Assembly (NCBI GenBank): GCA_026400835.1
Contig: JAPLOA010000067.1
Coordinates: forward strand, 17,545-81,544
Length of the DNA: 64,000 bases
Source: Planctomycetales bacterium
GTDB lineage: Bacteria > Planctomycetota > Planctomycetia > Planctomycetales > Planctomycetaceae
Reading direction: 5' to 3'
Made by a program: the position numbers and the translations under genes. Shown here piece by piece: positions 1-8,546 of the stretch. The first letter of the stretch is position 1. Each line of letters opens with the position of its first letter. The notes below the pieces were generated by a model, which saw only the letters and a list, made by a program, of their open reading frames with translations, was not told where the DNA came from and did not search any database.

Positions 1-58
1 AACTGTTCGACGGTCATCTCGCTGCACGACGTATTTGAGGAGATTGAAAGAGGCTGGT

Positions 59-760
59 TCATGGGCTGCTCCTCCAGCCCAGATTGATCAGAGTCTGTCG
101 CGTTTCCATGACGGGCAATCCGATGACATTCGTCAGGCTGCCGCGCAGTTGAGTCACGAACGCCGCGGCAAACCCCTGAATGGCATAACCGCCCGCTTTA
201 CCGAGAGACTCGCGCGTGGAGATGTACCACTCAATCAGTTCATTGTTGATTTCACAGAACGTGACTTCGGACTTCACGATGCAACTGCTGGTTTGGCCCA
301 TTTGAGAAACCAGAACTCCGGTCCAGACTTCGTGAGTTTGATTGGACAATCGATTGCGGAGCCACTCTCGGACATCATCCTGCCATCGATCGGGTTCGGG
401 TTGGCCGAGGACCAGGCGTTTTCCTTGATTTAGCTCAGCGACAACAATCGTGTCGGCCACGACGAAGAACGGGGCTGAAGAATCGACGGAGGCGAACACT
501 TCGTTCGACGCATCAGCCGCGATTTGCTGACAGACGTCGCTGTGTTTCAACTGGACAATATCCAGCAGGCGATGTTCGATTTCCGTTTCCTGATGCAGAC
601 CGAGAAAGCCGGGTTCTTCGGGAGTAATGGGCGGTTTGATGACAAGCTGGTGATGGCCCACGATGGCTCCCAGCAATTCTTTTCGTCGTGGAGAACGCGA
701 GCCAAGAATCACTTGTGGTGAATTCTGAATGCTATGGTCGTGAGAAATTGCGGTGATCAT
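59..760 (-). CDS. maf: Maf-family nucleoside triphosphate pyrophosphatase
   Basis: Maf proteins hydrolyse non-canonical or modified nucleoside triphosphates in the cytoplasm and have been linked to septum-formation control. The N-terminal signature GSRSPRRKELL (about residues 20-30), the ADTIVV segment near residue 102 with its catalytic Asp, and the late GKAGGYAIQGFAAAFV block are all visible. At 233 residues it is longer than the usual 190-210, because the stretch before ADTIVV and the segment after it are expanded. It is transcribed divergently from the M41-like gene at 869. The first in-frame ATG (760) is the only good start. Family assignment is firm; substrate specificity cannot be read from the sequence. 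Confidence 0.93.
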   Translation of the reverse strand: MITAISHDHSIQNSPQVILGSRSPRRKELLGAIVGHHQLVIKPPITPEEPGFLGLHQETEIEHRLLDIVQLKHSDVCQQIAADASNEVFASVDSSAPFFVVADTIVVAELNQGKRLVLGQPEPDRWQDDVREWLRNRLSNQTHEVWTGVLVSQMGQTSSCIVKSEVTFCEINNELIEWYISTRESLGKAGGYAIQGFAAAFVTQLRGSLTNVIGLPVMETRQTLINLGWRSSP

Positions 761-868
761 GGAAAAGTCTGCAGACGATCGTGTGGGCGATTTTGAATCT
801 CGGTACGAAGTGTAACATAGCGCTGGGATCCCGAGCGACCTGCGGGATTCGAATCATCCGGAGGAACC

Positions 869-1354
869 ATGACTGAAGAACTTACCGCCTTTCACGAAGC
901 CGGGCATGCTTACGCGGCAATTTACGTCGGTGCGCGAGTCCAGTCGGTTACGATTGATCCGGACAATGATGACGGTCCGAATCGATTTGGCGATACGGTT
1001 GTGCTCTGGAGCCGTCGTCGATTCTCACAGAAGGACATGGCGGAAAAGGCCGCGTGGGTGGCTCTGGCGGGGCCAGTGGCCGAAATGGTTTATACTCAAA
1101 AGCCGTTTCACCCTGCGACTGTTGCCGAGTGGAGCCAGGACTGGGAAACAGCGTTTGAGTCGCTCGAACACGTCCGTAATGTGCAGCATCGGTTGGCTCA
1201 ATTGGAGCGATATACAATCGAATTGTATCAGGCGTTTCAGGATGACAATCACTGGGCCGCGATTGGAGCCATCGCCGACAGCCTTCTGGCTCATGAAACG
1301 CTGGACGAGGAAATGTTGCAGGAGATTGTGGAGCCGTGGATTGGGGAGGCGTGA
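869..1354 (+). CDS. Small M41-like (FtsH peptidase-domain) protein with HEAGH motif
   Basis: A 161-residue protein beginning almost directly with the zinc-binding motif HEAGH (residues 9-13), followed by an ALAGPVAEMVY stretch that matches the block after the active site of FtsH/M41 peptidases. There is no AAA ATPase domain, no membrane segment and no signal peptide, so this is a stand-alone M41-like domain. A strong ribosome-binding site (GGAGG, about 6 bases upstream) fixes the start at 869. The third metal ligand of FtsH (an Asp further downstream) cannot be placed with certainty, so activity is unproven. It lies alone between divergent maf and an oxidoreductase gene. Confidence 0.8.
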   Translation: MTEELTAFHEAGHAYAAIYVGARVQSVTIDPDNDDGPNRFGDTVVLWSRRRFSQKDMAEKAAWVALAGPVAEMVYTQKPFHPATVAEWSQDWETAFESLEHVRNVQHRLAQLERYTIELYQAFQDDNHWAAIGAIADSLLAHETLDEEMLQEIVEPWIGEA

Positions 1355-1438
1355 GATTTCATCGTGTTGGAGCGGCGTGACGCTTCAAATATGGCAGGCA
1401 AGCGAACAACGTGAGCGATTCCTTTGGTATCGGGCCGT

Positions 1439-1474
1439 GAGGCCAACCGGGTCAAGGGCTCAGCCCCTGGCCTC
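1439..1474. repeat. Imperfect hairpin in intergenic region
   Basis: The arms GAGGCCA (1439-1445) and TGGCCTC (1468-1474) enclose a GC-rich loop with further internal pairing. It sits between the M41-like gene and the following oxidoreductase and has no T-tract, so it looks more like a mobile palindrome remnant than a terminator. Confidence 0.45.
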
Positions 1475-1577
1475 GGTTGTACCTCGAATTCGGTCGCTGT
1501 AAATTGCTGCGTCGACTGTGAGAGTCGGCGAACCACCGGTCAATTCCACGTAAGTTTCCATAAAGGTTTTATCGACG

Positions 1578-2780
1578 ATGTCAGACACAACGAACGGCAA
1601 ACTCAATCGCAAGCTCCGAATGGCGCTGGTCGGCGGCGGGCAGGGATCATTTATTGGTCGAGTTCACGCGACGGCGGCCGTTCTGGACAATCGAGCGGCT
1701 TTGGTCGCGGGTGCTCTGTCGTCGGATGCAGCTCGAGCCAAAGCCAGTGCGGCGGCTTATGACATCGCAGAATCACGAGCGTACGGTTCGGTCGCCGAAA
1801 TGATCGAAAAGGAAAAAGCACTGCCTGCTGATCAGCGAATCGACTTTGTCAGCGTGGCTACACCAAACCATACTCACTTCCAGATTGCGAAGGCGGCCGC
1901 AGAGGCGGGCTTCAACGTGATTTGCGACAAGCCGATGACATTCGATTTTGCTCAGGCCGAAGAGCTGGTGAATGTTGTCGATAAGAGCGGCGTGGTTTTC
2001 GCCGTGAGTCACAACTACACCGGCTACCCGCTGGTCCGACAGGCTCGCGAAATGATTCTGAGCGGCGAGCTGGGTGAAATCAACGCGATCCGCTCGAACT
2101 ACATCCAGGGCTGGTTGAGAACTCGTCTGGAAACTTCAGACCAGAAGCAGGCGGCGTGGCGAACAGACCCTACGAAGTCCGGTGCGGCCGGTTGCTTCGG
2201 TGACATCGGAACTCATGCGTACAACCTTGGCCGCTACATGACCGGCCTGATTCCAGCAAAGATCTCCTGCAACCTGTCGATCTTCGCCGAAGGTCGAGCA
2301 CTGGATGATTACGGTCACGCTGTCATTCGCTACGAGAATGGTGCCGTAGGCACTGTGACGGCCAGCCAGATTTCACATGGTCGTGAGAACGATTTGTTTA
2401 TCGAAGTGGACGGAACCAAGGGCGCGTTGTCGTGGCGTCAGGAAGAGCCAAACGTGATGATCGTCCGCCGCAACGGCTCACCACATCAGATGTATACTCG
2501 CGATCCAAATGCCCCGTTTATGAACAGCATGGGCAAAGCGGCTTGCCGTCTTCCATCTGGCCATCCAGAAGCGTTCTTTGAAGCTTTTGCGAATGTCTAT
2601 CGCTTTGCTTACGACTCCATGGTCGCTCGAGCAACGGGAGAGAAATTCGAAAAGAAGGATACGATTTATCCGAACGTGCATGACGGGGCTGAGGGGATGT
2701 ACTTCATTCAGCAGTGCGTTGCCAGCAGCAAGCAGGACGGTGCGTGGGTACCGATGAAATATGCGGGGGCTCGCAAGTAA
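1578..2780 (+). CDS. Gfo/Idh/MocA-family oxidoreductase
   Basis: A 400-residue NAD(P)-dependent sugar or cyclitol dehydrogenase of the Gfo/Idh/MocA type. The dinucleotide-binding loop GGGQGSFIGRVH (about residues 19-30) opens a Rossmann fold. The family block with the active-site Lys appears as DKPMTFD (family consensus EKP), and the substrate-domain motif GDIGTHAYNL follows. No Tat signal is present, so a cytoplasmic location is expected, unlike the paralogue at 7358. A Rho-independent terminator follows it. Planctomycetes carry many such paralogues, and the substrate cannot be predicted. Confidence 0.9.
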   Translation: MSDTTNGKLNRKLRMALVGGGQGSFIGRVHATAAVLDNRAALVAGALSSDAARAKASAAAYDIAESRAYGSVAEMIEKEKALPADQRIDFVSVATPNHTHFQIAKAAAEAGFNVICDKPMTFDFAQAEELVNVVDKSGVVFAVSHNYTGYPLVRQAREMILSGELGEINAIRSNYIQGWLRTRLETSDQKQAAWRTDPTKSGAAGCFGDIGTHAYNLGRYMTGLIPAKISCNLSIFAEGRALDDYGHAVIRYENGAVGTVTASQISHGRENDLFIEVDGTKGALSWRQEEPNVMIVRRNGSPHQMYTRDPNAPFMNSMGKAACRLPSGHPEAFFEAFANVYRFAYDSMVARATGEKFEKKDTIYPNVHDGAEGMYFIQQCVASSKQDGAWVPMKYAGARK

Positions 2781-2815
2781 TCGCGTTCGTCATTCGTGTT
2801 GTTGATGATTGATGA

Positions 2816-2853
2816 CAGGAAGATTTCGGGTGTCCCGGGATCTTCCTGTTTTT
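2816..2853 (+). terminator. Rho-independent terminator
   Basis: The stem CAGGAAGAT (2816-2824) pairs with ATCTTCCTG (2840-2848) and is followed by TTTTT. It lies just after the oxidoreductase gene on the same strand and separates it from the FMN-binding protein gene downstream. Confidence 0.85.
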
Positions 2854-2885
2854 GTACATGGCGCCTCTGAAGGAACGCATCAGGA

Positions 2886-4640
2886 TTGAAGCCACGGACC
2901 GTTCATGTTCTCCGAGTGCTGATGTTTGCCAGCATTTTGCTGTGCATTCACTGGCAGCATCGTGAGTATCTCCAGCGCCAGGTTCGTGTTGAGGACTGGT
3001 CTGATGTGCTGCCGGTCATTCAGGACGTGCTGCCTGAGGCTGACGTGGTTTTTAGCAGCACAACCGGAGAAACGGACGTCGACAAGGCCGCTAAAGTGCG
3101 AGATGCCAACGGCCAGACGATTGCTCGAGTTTTGCGAACATCGCCAGAGGCCAATCATATTCTGGGCTTCTCGGGACCGACGGATGTTCTGCTGGTTATG
3201 AATCCGGATTCGGAGTTGATCGTGGCAAAGATCGTGTCCAGCCGGGATACTCGAGATCATGTTCAAAAAGTACTGGAGGATGAAAAGTTTCTGCAATCAC
3301 TCGTGGGTCGGTCGCAACAGGATTTGCTCAATCTGCAGGATGTTGACGCGGTGTCCGGGGCGACGCTGACCAGTTACGCGATTTTGGAATCGATACGCGT
3401 TCGAGTTTCAAAGCTGAGCACTAACGGGGCTGGTCCATCGCGGTTGACGTCGTTGAAGTTCCCCGAGCCACCTCGGCAGGAAGATGTCAGGTTGCTGTAT
3501 AGCGATGCGGCGAAAGTCGAGCCAGATGCCGACAGCACGATGGTCTGGAAGGTTCTTGGCCCTGACAGCGTCGAACGAGGAAAACTGCTGCGTGCATCAC
3601 CTGCGGCGGACAACAATGTTGGGTATCAGGGACCGACGGATGTGCTGATCGCGGTGGACGAACAAATGGCTGTTACGGGCATTGCTGTCGGTGTCAGTTA
3701 CGACAATGAACCTTATGTCGGTTACGTCAGAGAAGATGAGTACTTCCGAACGTTGTTCAATGGGCTAGATCTATCGTCGTTAGCCGCGATTGACGGGAAT
3801 ACGGTCGAAGGAGTGTCAGGCGCGACGATGACCAGTCAGTCCGTCGCTCGGTCATTGCAACTCACTGCTCAAGCCTTCGTGGATGAAGAAAAGGCTCGGG
3901 AGGCAGCGGAGCAAAAACAACGATCGGCTTCTGCGGAAGAGTCAGCTGGAGTATTGAGTGGTCGAGATGTGATTTCGCTGCGAGATATGTCCACGATCGT
4001 GATCACACTCTGCGGGGTGGTTCTGGGGATGACTCACTTGCGAGGGCGACGATGGCTGCGGATTGGTTATCAGTTCGTGGTGATCTGCTGGCTGGGCCTG
4101 ATGAACGGGGACATGGTTTCGCAGGCTCTTCTGCTGGGATGGGCTCAAAGCGGTATTCCGTGGCAGAACGCGTTGGGTCTCAGTCTACTGACGGTGGCTG
4201 CTTTGCTGGTACCGATTTCGACTGGTCGCAACGTTTACTGTGCTCAGATATGTCCTCATGGAGCCGTCCAGCAACTGGTGCGTCGCCGCCTGCCGTGGCA
4301 AGCGAAGTTGTCGCCGAGAATCCTTGCAGGGCTGCGATATCTGCCGCTGTTGCTGATCGTCTGGGTCATGGCAATAGGGCTGCTGCATTTGCCGTTCAGT
4401 CCCGTGGACATTGAACCGTTTGATGCGTGGTTGTGGAGCATTGCTGGCGCAGCAACGATTGTGGTGGCAGTGGCCGGGCTGGTCGCGTCCTTGTTTGTCC
4501 CGATGGCTTATTGCCGCTTCGGCTGTCCGACGGGTGCTGTGCTGGACTACATTGGAGGCGGCGGCAAGAACAGGAATCATCGAGATACTTTTGTGCTGGT
4601 GCTCGTTTTCGCCGCGATTCTTGTGAGCGTGCTGTGTTGA
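2886..4640 (+). CDS. NosR/RnfG-like membrane protein with two FMN-binding domains and CX3CP motifs
   Basis: This 584-residue protein has an N-terminal membrane segment (about 9-22), two tandem extracytoplasmic FMN-binding domains, a Lys/Glu-rich linker (333-352) and about five C-terminal membrane segments. Each FMN domain ends in VSGAT(L/M)TS (156-163 and 310-317), where related proteins carry covalently bound FMN attached to Thr by ApbE. The membrane part carries CAQICP (452-457) and CRFGCP (543-548), as in NosR-type polyferredoxin membrane domains, but without a full cytoplasmic ferredoxin. The two FMN domains are clearly an internal duplication (both contain GPTDVL). A role in moving electrons across the membrane is inferred. 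The start is TTG at 2886; an ATG at 2922 is an alternative that shortens the first membrane segment. Confidence 0.82.
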   Translation: MKPRTVHVLRVLMFASILLCIHWQHREYLQRQVRVEDWSDVLPVIQDVLPEADVVFSSTTGETDVDKAAKVRDANGQTIARVLRTSPEANHILGFSGPTDVLLVMNPDSELIVAKIVSSRDTRDHVQKVLEDEKFLQSLVGRSQQDLLNLQDVDAVSGATLTSYAILESIRVRVSKLSTNGAGPSRLTSLKFPEPPRQEDVRLLYSDAAKVEPDADSTMVWKVLGPDSVERGKLLRASPAADNNVGYQGPTDVLIAVDEQMAVTGIAVGVSYDNEPYVGYVREDEYFRTLFNGLDLSSLAAIDGNTVEGVSGATMTSQSVARSLQLTAQAFVDEEKAREAAEQKQRSASAEESAGVLSGRDVISLRDMSTIVITLCGVVLGMTHLRGRRWLRIGYQFVVICWLGLMNGDMVSQALLLGWAQSGIPWQNALGLSLLTVAALLVPISTGRNVYCAQICPHGAVQQLVRRRLPWQAKLSPRILAGLRYLPLLLIVWVMAIGLLHLPFSPVDIEPFDAWLWSIAGAATIVVAVAGLVASLFVPMAYCRFGCPTGAVLDYIGGGGKNRNHRDTFVLVLVFAAILVSVLC

Positions 4641-4652
4641 TCGTTGATTCTT

Positions 4653-4698
4653 GAAATAAAAAAGAGCCCGCGAGAATCCAAAGGTTCCTCGTGGGCTC
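4653..4698 (-). terminator. Rho-independent terminator of the Cys-rich gene pair
   Basis: The arms at 4664-4676 (GAGCCCGCGAGAA) and 4685-4698 pair with one bulge. On the minus strand the hairpin is followed by a U-tract (complement of 4653-4663). It sits between convergent genes and mainly serves the minus-strand Cys-rich genes. Confidence 0.85.
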
Positions 4699-4727
4699 CG
4701 GTTCAAGGTTTGACTGGCAGCTAAAAG

Positions 4728-4979
4728 CTACTTGGCACAACAATCACTCGTTGGGCAGCATTGGCCGGTCGCACAGCATGATGCTGAACAGACGCAGTCG
4801 CCGCCGGTGTCACAGGCGCAGCCCGCTTCTTCACAGACACAGTTGTCGCAAGTGCAGACTTTGCAGCAGCTGCAAGGTGAAGCATTCGGCTGAGCTGTTG
4901 CCGTTGTTGGCCGAGCGGCAGAAATTGCAAATGGCGACGCCAATAACAGCGCGATCGAGAACAGTGAAAACTTTTTCAT
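4728..4979 (-). CDS. Tiny exported cysteine-rich (metallothionein-like) protein
   Basis: An 83-residue protein with a clear signal peptide (MKKFSLFSIALLLASPFAISA) followed by a mature part containing 17 Cys in about 50 residues, arranged as CXC and CC pairs. Such spacing is what one expects of a thiolate metal-binding protein (Cu, Zn, Cd) or a heavily disulfide-bonded surface peptide. It does not obviously match a named bacterial metallothionein family. GGAG about 8 bases before the ATG supports the start. It is the second gene of a minus-strand pair with another Cys-rich exported protein (68-base gap), and a strong terminator follows. That the protein is real is well supported; function is inference from composition. 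Confidence 0.72.
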   Translation of the reverse strand: MKKFSLFSIALLLASPFAISAARPTTATAQPNASPCSCCKVCTCDNCVCEEAGCACDTGGDCVCSASCCATGQCCPTSDCCAK

Positions 4980-5047
4980 CGGAGTACTCCAGAAAGAATT
5001 CAGAAACGGAATTGAGTCAAAAGGATCTCAAGAGTGTTCTGATCTGG

Positions 5048-5545
5048 CTAATTCCTCCACACACACAGCATGGCCTGCTGGCGGTTGTGTTTGCGTGGCG
5101 GAAGCTCCGGTGAGCCGTTTCCTGCCGTGATCTGAAGCGATGCAATTGCTTCAGACGGTTTGCTTTGAATCACAGCAAGAAGGCTGCTGTGTTGCGATTT
5201 GGCAGCCGCGCGGGGAACCGCAGTGATCACGGGTTCCGGAGCAGTCGCCAGAATGCAGCATTCGCAGGACGGAAGTTTGAAGGAGTTTGCAGGTGATTTT
5301 TCGGGACTGCGGCTCTTTGCGTCGCAACAGGAGTTGGCAGCTCTGGAGTCTTTTTGGGATTTACCCTGGCAGCAGGACGATGTTGTCTCGCTCTTTTTGC
5401 AGCAGCTTGCCTCAGAAGCAGTGGCTCGCTGACAGCAGCACGGCAGATTCGAACAAACAGGCGCCAGGACAACAGCGATTGCAATCAGCAATCGCTGGAG
5501 GGCACCTCTTTGTGTAATCACCTTCTGTGACACGACCTGTGACAC
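5048..5545 (-). CDS. Cys-rich exported or membrane-anchored hypothetical protein
   Basis: A 165-residue protein with a hydrophobic N-terminus (about 15-30, LQRLLIAIAVVLAPVCS), then repeated Cys pairs: PCCC, SCCK, SCCQ, SCCD and CECC, 14 Cys in total. The C-terminal half is Cys-poor, except for the terminal LCVWRN. The start is a GTG (5545), with alternative GTGs four and eight codons later. It precedes the metallothionein-like gene and probably forms an operon with it. The CC pairs separated by Lys/Ser-rich linkers suggest metal capture at the cell surface, but no known family was recognised. Confidence 0.62.
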   Translation of the reverse strand: MSQVVSQKVITQRGALQRLLIAIAVVLAPVCSNLPCCCQRATASEASCCKKSETTSSCCQGKSQKDSRAANSCCDAKSRSPEKSPANSFKLPSCECCILATAPEPVITAVPRAAAKSQHSSLLAVIQSKPSEAIASLQITAGNGSPELPPRKHNRQQAMLCVWRN

Positions 5546-5695
5546 GACGTTCTCTGCGGCTGTTGGGGTTTTCTGCGGGAATCAGGCAGTTTTGGCGCAA
5601 CCCAGTTCTGTGATCTCATTCGATCGTACGTCTGATTCGATGAATTCGTCAAGCCATTGTTTCGAAATCGTGAGCCGATTCAGGCACATCAATTG

Positions 5696-5940
5696 TGCTA
5701 AGGAACAGTCTCAAAATAAGTTCCGTCTATCCCAACCCGCAGCATCAGTTTTGAAGTTGCGCTGTTCCAGACTCTGGGAGTTCAACGGATTGGAAACACA
5801 GGGAATTATCATAACCCGACGCGTCAGCGAGGGATTTACGGAGATACTGGTAGAACGCTCCAGCTCGATCCCTCACTTACGTTTCGGGTTGGAATTTCAA
5901 TAACTGGAAACATCGAGAAGTTATTCCGGGACTGTTCCCA
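5696..5940. repeat. Composite palindromic repeat element (AACCCG...GAGGGAT family)
   Basis: Fills most of the 5546-5963 gap. It contains three degenerate copies of the core AACCCGAAGCGTCAGCGAGG (about 5739, 5815 and, inverted, 5870-5895). It is bordered by GGAACAGTCTC...AAGTTCC on the left and GGGACTGTTCCC on the right. The same borders and core occur at 51176-51320, where the element is shorter. The stretch 5747-5845 also matches, in reverse orientation, the element at 57830-57925, so this locus looks like one element nested in another. No coding potential is apparent. Confidence 0.8.
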
Positions 5941-5963
5941 AGAGGCGGATCGCACGGTGTGGA

Positions 5964-7109
5964 TCATGGGACTTCCTGAGCTGGCTTTGGGTTGATCTCC
6001 ATTTTACGGCGGAGTCGCTGCAGGCCTGTGACGATGATTTGATCGGCCATCGTGACGCCAGTTCGGATGACTCGACGTTGCCCCACCAGTGGGCCTAATT
6101 CGACGGAACGAGCCTCAGCAATCGATTTTTCTCCGTCTTTGCCAATGACGTAGACGAATGGCCGTCCCTGATCGGAGGCCATGGCTTCCTCGGGGATCAG
6201 CAGAGCAGCTTCAGCTTTTCCGATCGGAAATTTGAGCCGTACGAATAGTCCGGGAGTCAGCAACCCGTCTGTATTCGAAATCGTCGCTCGTGCTCGAAGT
6301 GTTCCCGTGGCCGGGTCGATCTGGTTATCGAGGAAGTCGACCTTCCCTTCGATTGCGAACTCATCTGAGTCCGCAAGCGAAATACGGACAACGACAGGTT
6401 CCTTCATCGCATTCACGATCGTGCCGGTCTTTTCAAGCCGTCGCAGTCGAAGGACCGTGCGTTCGTCGATATCAAAGTAGACATGGACCTGATCCAAAGG
6501 GACGATTGTGGCCAGAGCTGTTTGATCGGTGGTGACGATGTTGCCGACATCCACCATGCTGCGACCGATTTGCCCCGAGAGCGGAGCTGAGATCGTCGCA
6601 AACTGAACATTCAGGAGAGCCACGTTGTGTGTCGCCTGAGCTTCTTTGAGAGCCGCATTGGCCTCGTCGAGATCATATTGAGCCGTCTCCAGTTCATTTT
6701 CTGAAAGAGCCTTCTTCGCCATCAGCTCTTCGGCTCGACGTAGTTGGCTGGTGAGTTTCCTGATGCGAGCTTCGATCTGCAGAATCGCAGCCGCAGCTCG
6801 TTCCTCTTCGGCCACGAATTGGCGATCGTCAATCTTAAAGAGTACATCACCCTTCGAGACGATTGCACCATCTTCGAATTTCACCTCGTCCAGATATCCG
6901 CTGACCCGAGCTCGCAGTTCAACGACTTCTGTCGCTGCCGTGCGTCCGGTGAATTCTTCATATTCTGTAACCTCTTCCGTCACCGGAGACACAAACATTA
7001 CGGACATCGGTGGAGGAGGTTCAGGCTTCTTCTCCGTGCGATTACAGCCAGCAAAGCAGACTAAGGCGGACCCCATCAGCAACGCGGGAATTGAGAAAAG
7101 ACGGGACAT
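5964..7109 (-). CDS. RND-type efflux periplasmic adaptor lipoprotein (HlyD/MFP family)
   Basis: A membrane-fusion (adaptor) protein of the AcrA/MexA type. The start at 7109 gives a lipoprotein signal (MSRLFSIPALLMGSALVCFAGC, shown here as two blocks: MSRLFSIPALLMG and SALVCFAGC, lipid-attached Cys22); the reading frame continues upstream but that part is not protein-like. After a Pro-rich linker come a lipoyl/barrel-sandwich half with RVSGYLDEVKFEDGAIVSKG, a coiled-coil hairpin rich in Glu/Lys/Ala, the second lipoyl half (TISAPLSGQIGRSMVDVGN) and a beta-barrel region. About 381 residues is normal. No RND pump or outer-membrane channel gene lies beside it: upstream is a divergent oxidoreductase, downstream a repeat element. 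It must work with a pump encoded elsewhere, or it is a stranded remnant. Confidence 0.88.
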   Translation of the reverse strand: MSRLFSIPALLMGSALVCFAGCNRTEKKPEPPPPMSVMFVSPVTEEVTEYEEFTGRTAATEVVELRARVSGYLDEVKFEDGAIVSKGDVLFKIDDRQFVAEEERAAAAILQIEARIRKLTSQLRRAEELMAKKALSENELETAQYDLDEANAALKEAQATHNVALLNVQFATISAPLSGQIGRSMVDVGNIVTTDQTALATIVPLDQVHVYFDIDERTVLRLRRLEKTGTIVNAMKEPVVVRISLADSDEFAIEGKVDFLDNQIDPATGTLRARATISNTDGLLTPGLFVRLKFPIGKAEAALLIPEEAMASDQGRPFVYVIGKDGEKSIAEARSVELGPLVGQRRVIRTGVTMADQIIVTGLQRLRRKMEINPKPAQEVP

Positions 7110-7357
7110 ATCAAGACCACAGTCTGGGGGAGAGGAATTCGCGGAGGGAAGGCTCGGATGGCATGGCGCCGTCGGGGATGAAGATTTGCGAGGGCTCATC
7201 CACAAGTGGGCCGCGTCATTCGATAGATGCAGGACACTCAGGGTACGCTGAGTTTCGTCGGGATTCAACAGGCCGGAGAGTTGTTCCCGGTGAAAGTCGT
7301 GTTCAACGACCAATCGTTCTACAATAAACGTTGTTAATTCCATATCGGCGGAGAGTC

Positions 7358-8455
7358 ATGATGAGATCATCACGCAGGCAGTTTACTCAGGCAATGCTGG
7401 GCGCGACGGCAATGACATTATTTGACAATCCGCTGATCAGCCATGCGCGAGCTGCCGTAAAGGCACCACCAAAGATCAGGATTGGTCAGATTGGCGTGGC
7501 TCATGCTCATGCGAACAAGCTGGCGGTTTATCGCAATTCGCCGGACTATGAAGTTGTGGGAATCTGTGAGCCTGATGAGCAGTTGCGGAAACGGGCCTCA
7601 ACTCAGGATACGTACAAAGATCTGCCGTGGATGACTCAGGAACAACTTCTGAACGTCTCTGGGTTGCAGGCTGTGCTTGTCGAAACGGAAGTCAGCAAGC
7701 TGTTGGATGTTGCAGAAGTCTGCGTCGCTGCTGGTAAGCATGTACATGTTGATAAGCCTGCCGGAGAATCCCTTCCTCAGTTTGCAAAGATTCTGGACTC
7801 TGCCGCGAAGCAGAAGCTCCTTCTGCAGATGGGATACATGTATCGCTACAACCCCGGAGTGGTTTTGCTACGGGAGTTTTTGAAGAAAGGCTGGCTGGGG
7901 GAGATATTTGAAGTTCACACCGTGATGAGCAAAGTTGTTGATCCCGCAAGCCGCCGCGAACTGGCTGAGTACCCCGGCGGGATCATGTTTGAACTGGGAT
8001 GTCACATCATTGATCTGGTCGTCGGAGTTCTGGGAAAACCGGAGCAAGTGCGTGCATTTCCGCGGCGTACATCCGGCCACGATGACAACCTGATAGACAA
8101 TATGCTGGCCGTTTTTGAGTACGAACGAGCAACCGCCACAGTTCGGTCCACCGCTGTGGAGATCGATGGAGGCAGTCGGCGACACTTCGTTGTGTGTGGT
8201 ACGGAGGGGACGTTTCACATCCAGCCGCTGGATAATCCGTCCGCCCGAATCACGCTTTCGAAGGATCGCGGCGGCTATACCAAGGGAACTCAGGATGTGA
8301 CATTTCCGAAGTATGTTCGGTACGTTGATGACGCTGCCGACATGGCAAAAATCATCCGCGGCGAAAAGCCCAGCGACTTCGGCCCGGATCATGACCTTGC
8401 GGTTCAGAAGTCCGTGTTGCTGGCCAGCGGACTGGAAGCTGATCGTCAGCCATGA
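7358..8455 (+). CDS. Tat-exported Gfo/Idh/MocA-family oxidoreductase
   Basis: A 365-residue oxidoreductase with a twin-arginine signal (SSRRQFTQAMLGATAMTLF, cut near SHARAA), which indicates export in folded form with its cofactor. The nucleotide-binding segment is degenerate (IGQIGVAHAHANK). The active-site block appears as VDKPAGES, and GCHIIDLVVG follows in the substrate domain. The start at 7358 (ATGATG) is preceded by GGAGAG, and the reading frame upstream of it is not supported. It is divergent from the adaptor gene. Exported members are common in planctomycetes and are thought to act on sugars outside the cytoplasm; the substrate is unknown. Confidence 0.9.
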   Translation: MMRSSRRQFTQAMLGATAMTLFDNPLISHARAAVKAPPKIRIGQIGVAHAHANKLAVYRNSPDYEVVGICEPDEQLRKRASTQDTYKDLPWMTQEQLLNVSGLQAVLVETEVSKLLDVAEVCVAAGKHVHVDKPAGESLPQFAKILDSAAKQKLLLQMGYMYRYNPGVVLLREFLKKGWLGEIFEVHTVMSKVVDPASRRELAEYPGGIMFELGCHIIDLVVGVLGKPEQVRAFPRRTSGHDDNLIDNMLAVFEYERATATVRSTAVEIDGGSRRHFVVCGTEGTFHIQPLDNPSARITLSKDRGGYTKGTQDVTFPKYVRYVDDAADMAKIIRGEKPSDFGPDHDLAVQKSVLLASGLEADRQP

Positions 8456-8546
8456 CCCCCCAATGGCTATCGAATCATAGCGCGACCAACGTCAGCCAGT
8501 TCTGAAGCCAGCAACGCGTACTTCATCAGAGTTGCGCTCCATCGGC

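Noticed and set aside
5696..5940. CRISPR-like repeated units
   Set aside because: The repeats are palindromic, of unequal length and in alternating orientation, with no uniform spacers and no cas genes in the window.
7110..7343. 78-residue N-terminal extension of the adaptor protein
   Set aside because: Composition is not protein-like, and the internal Met at 7109 gives a perfect lipoprotein signal.
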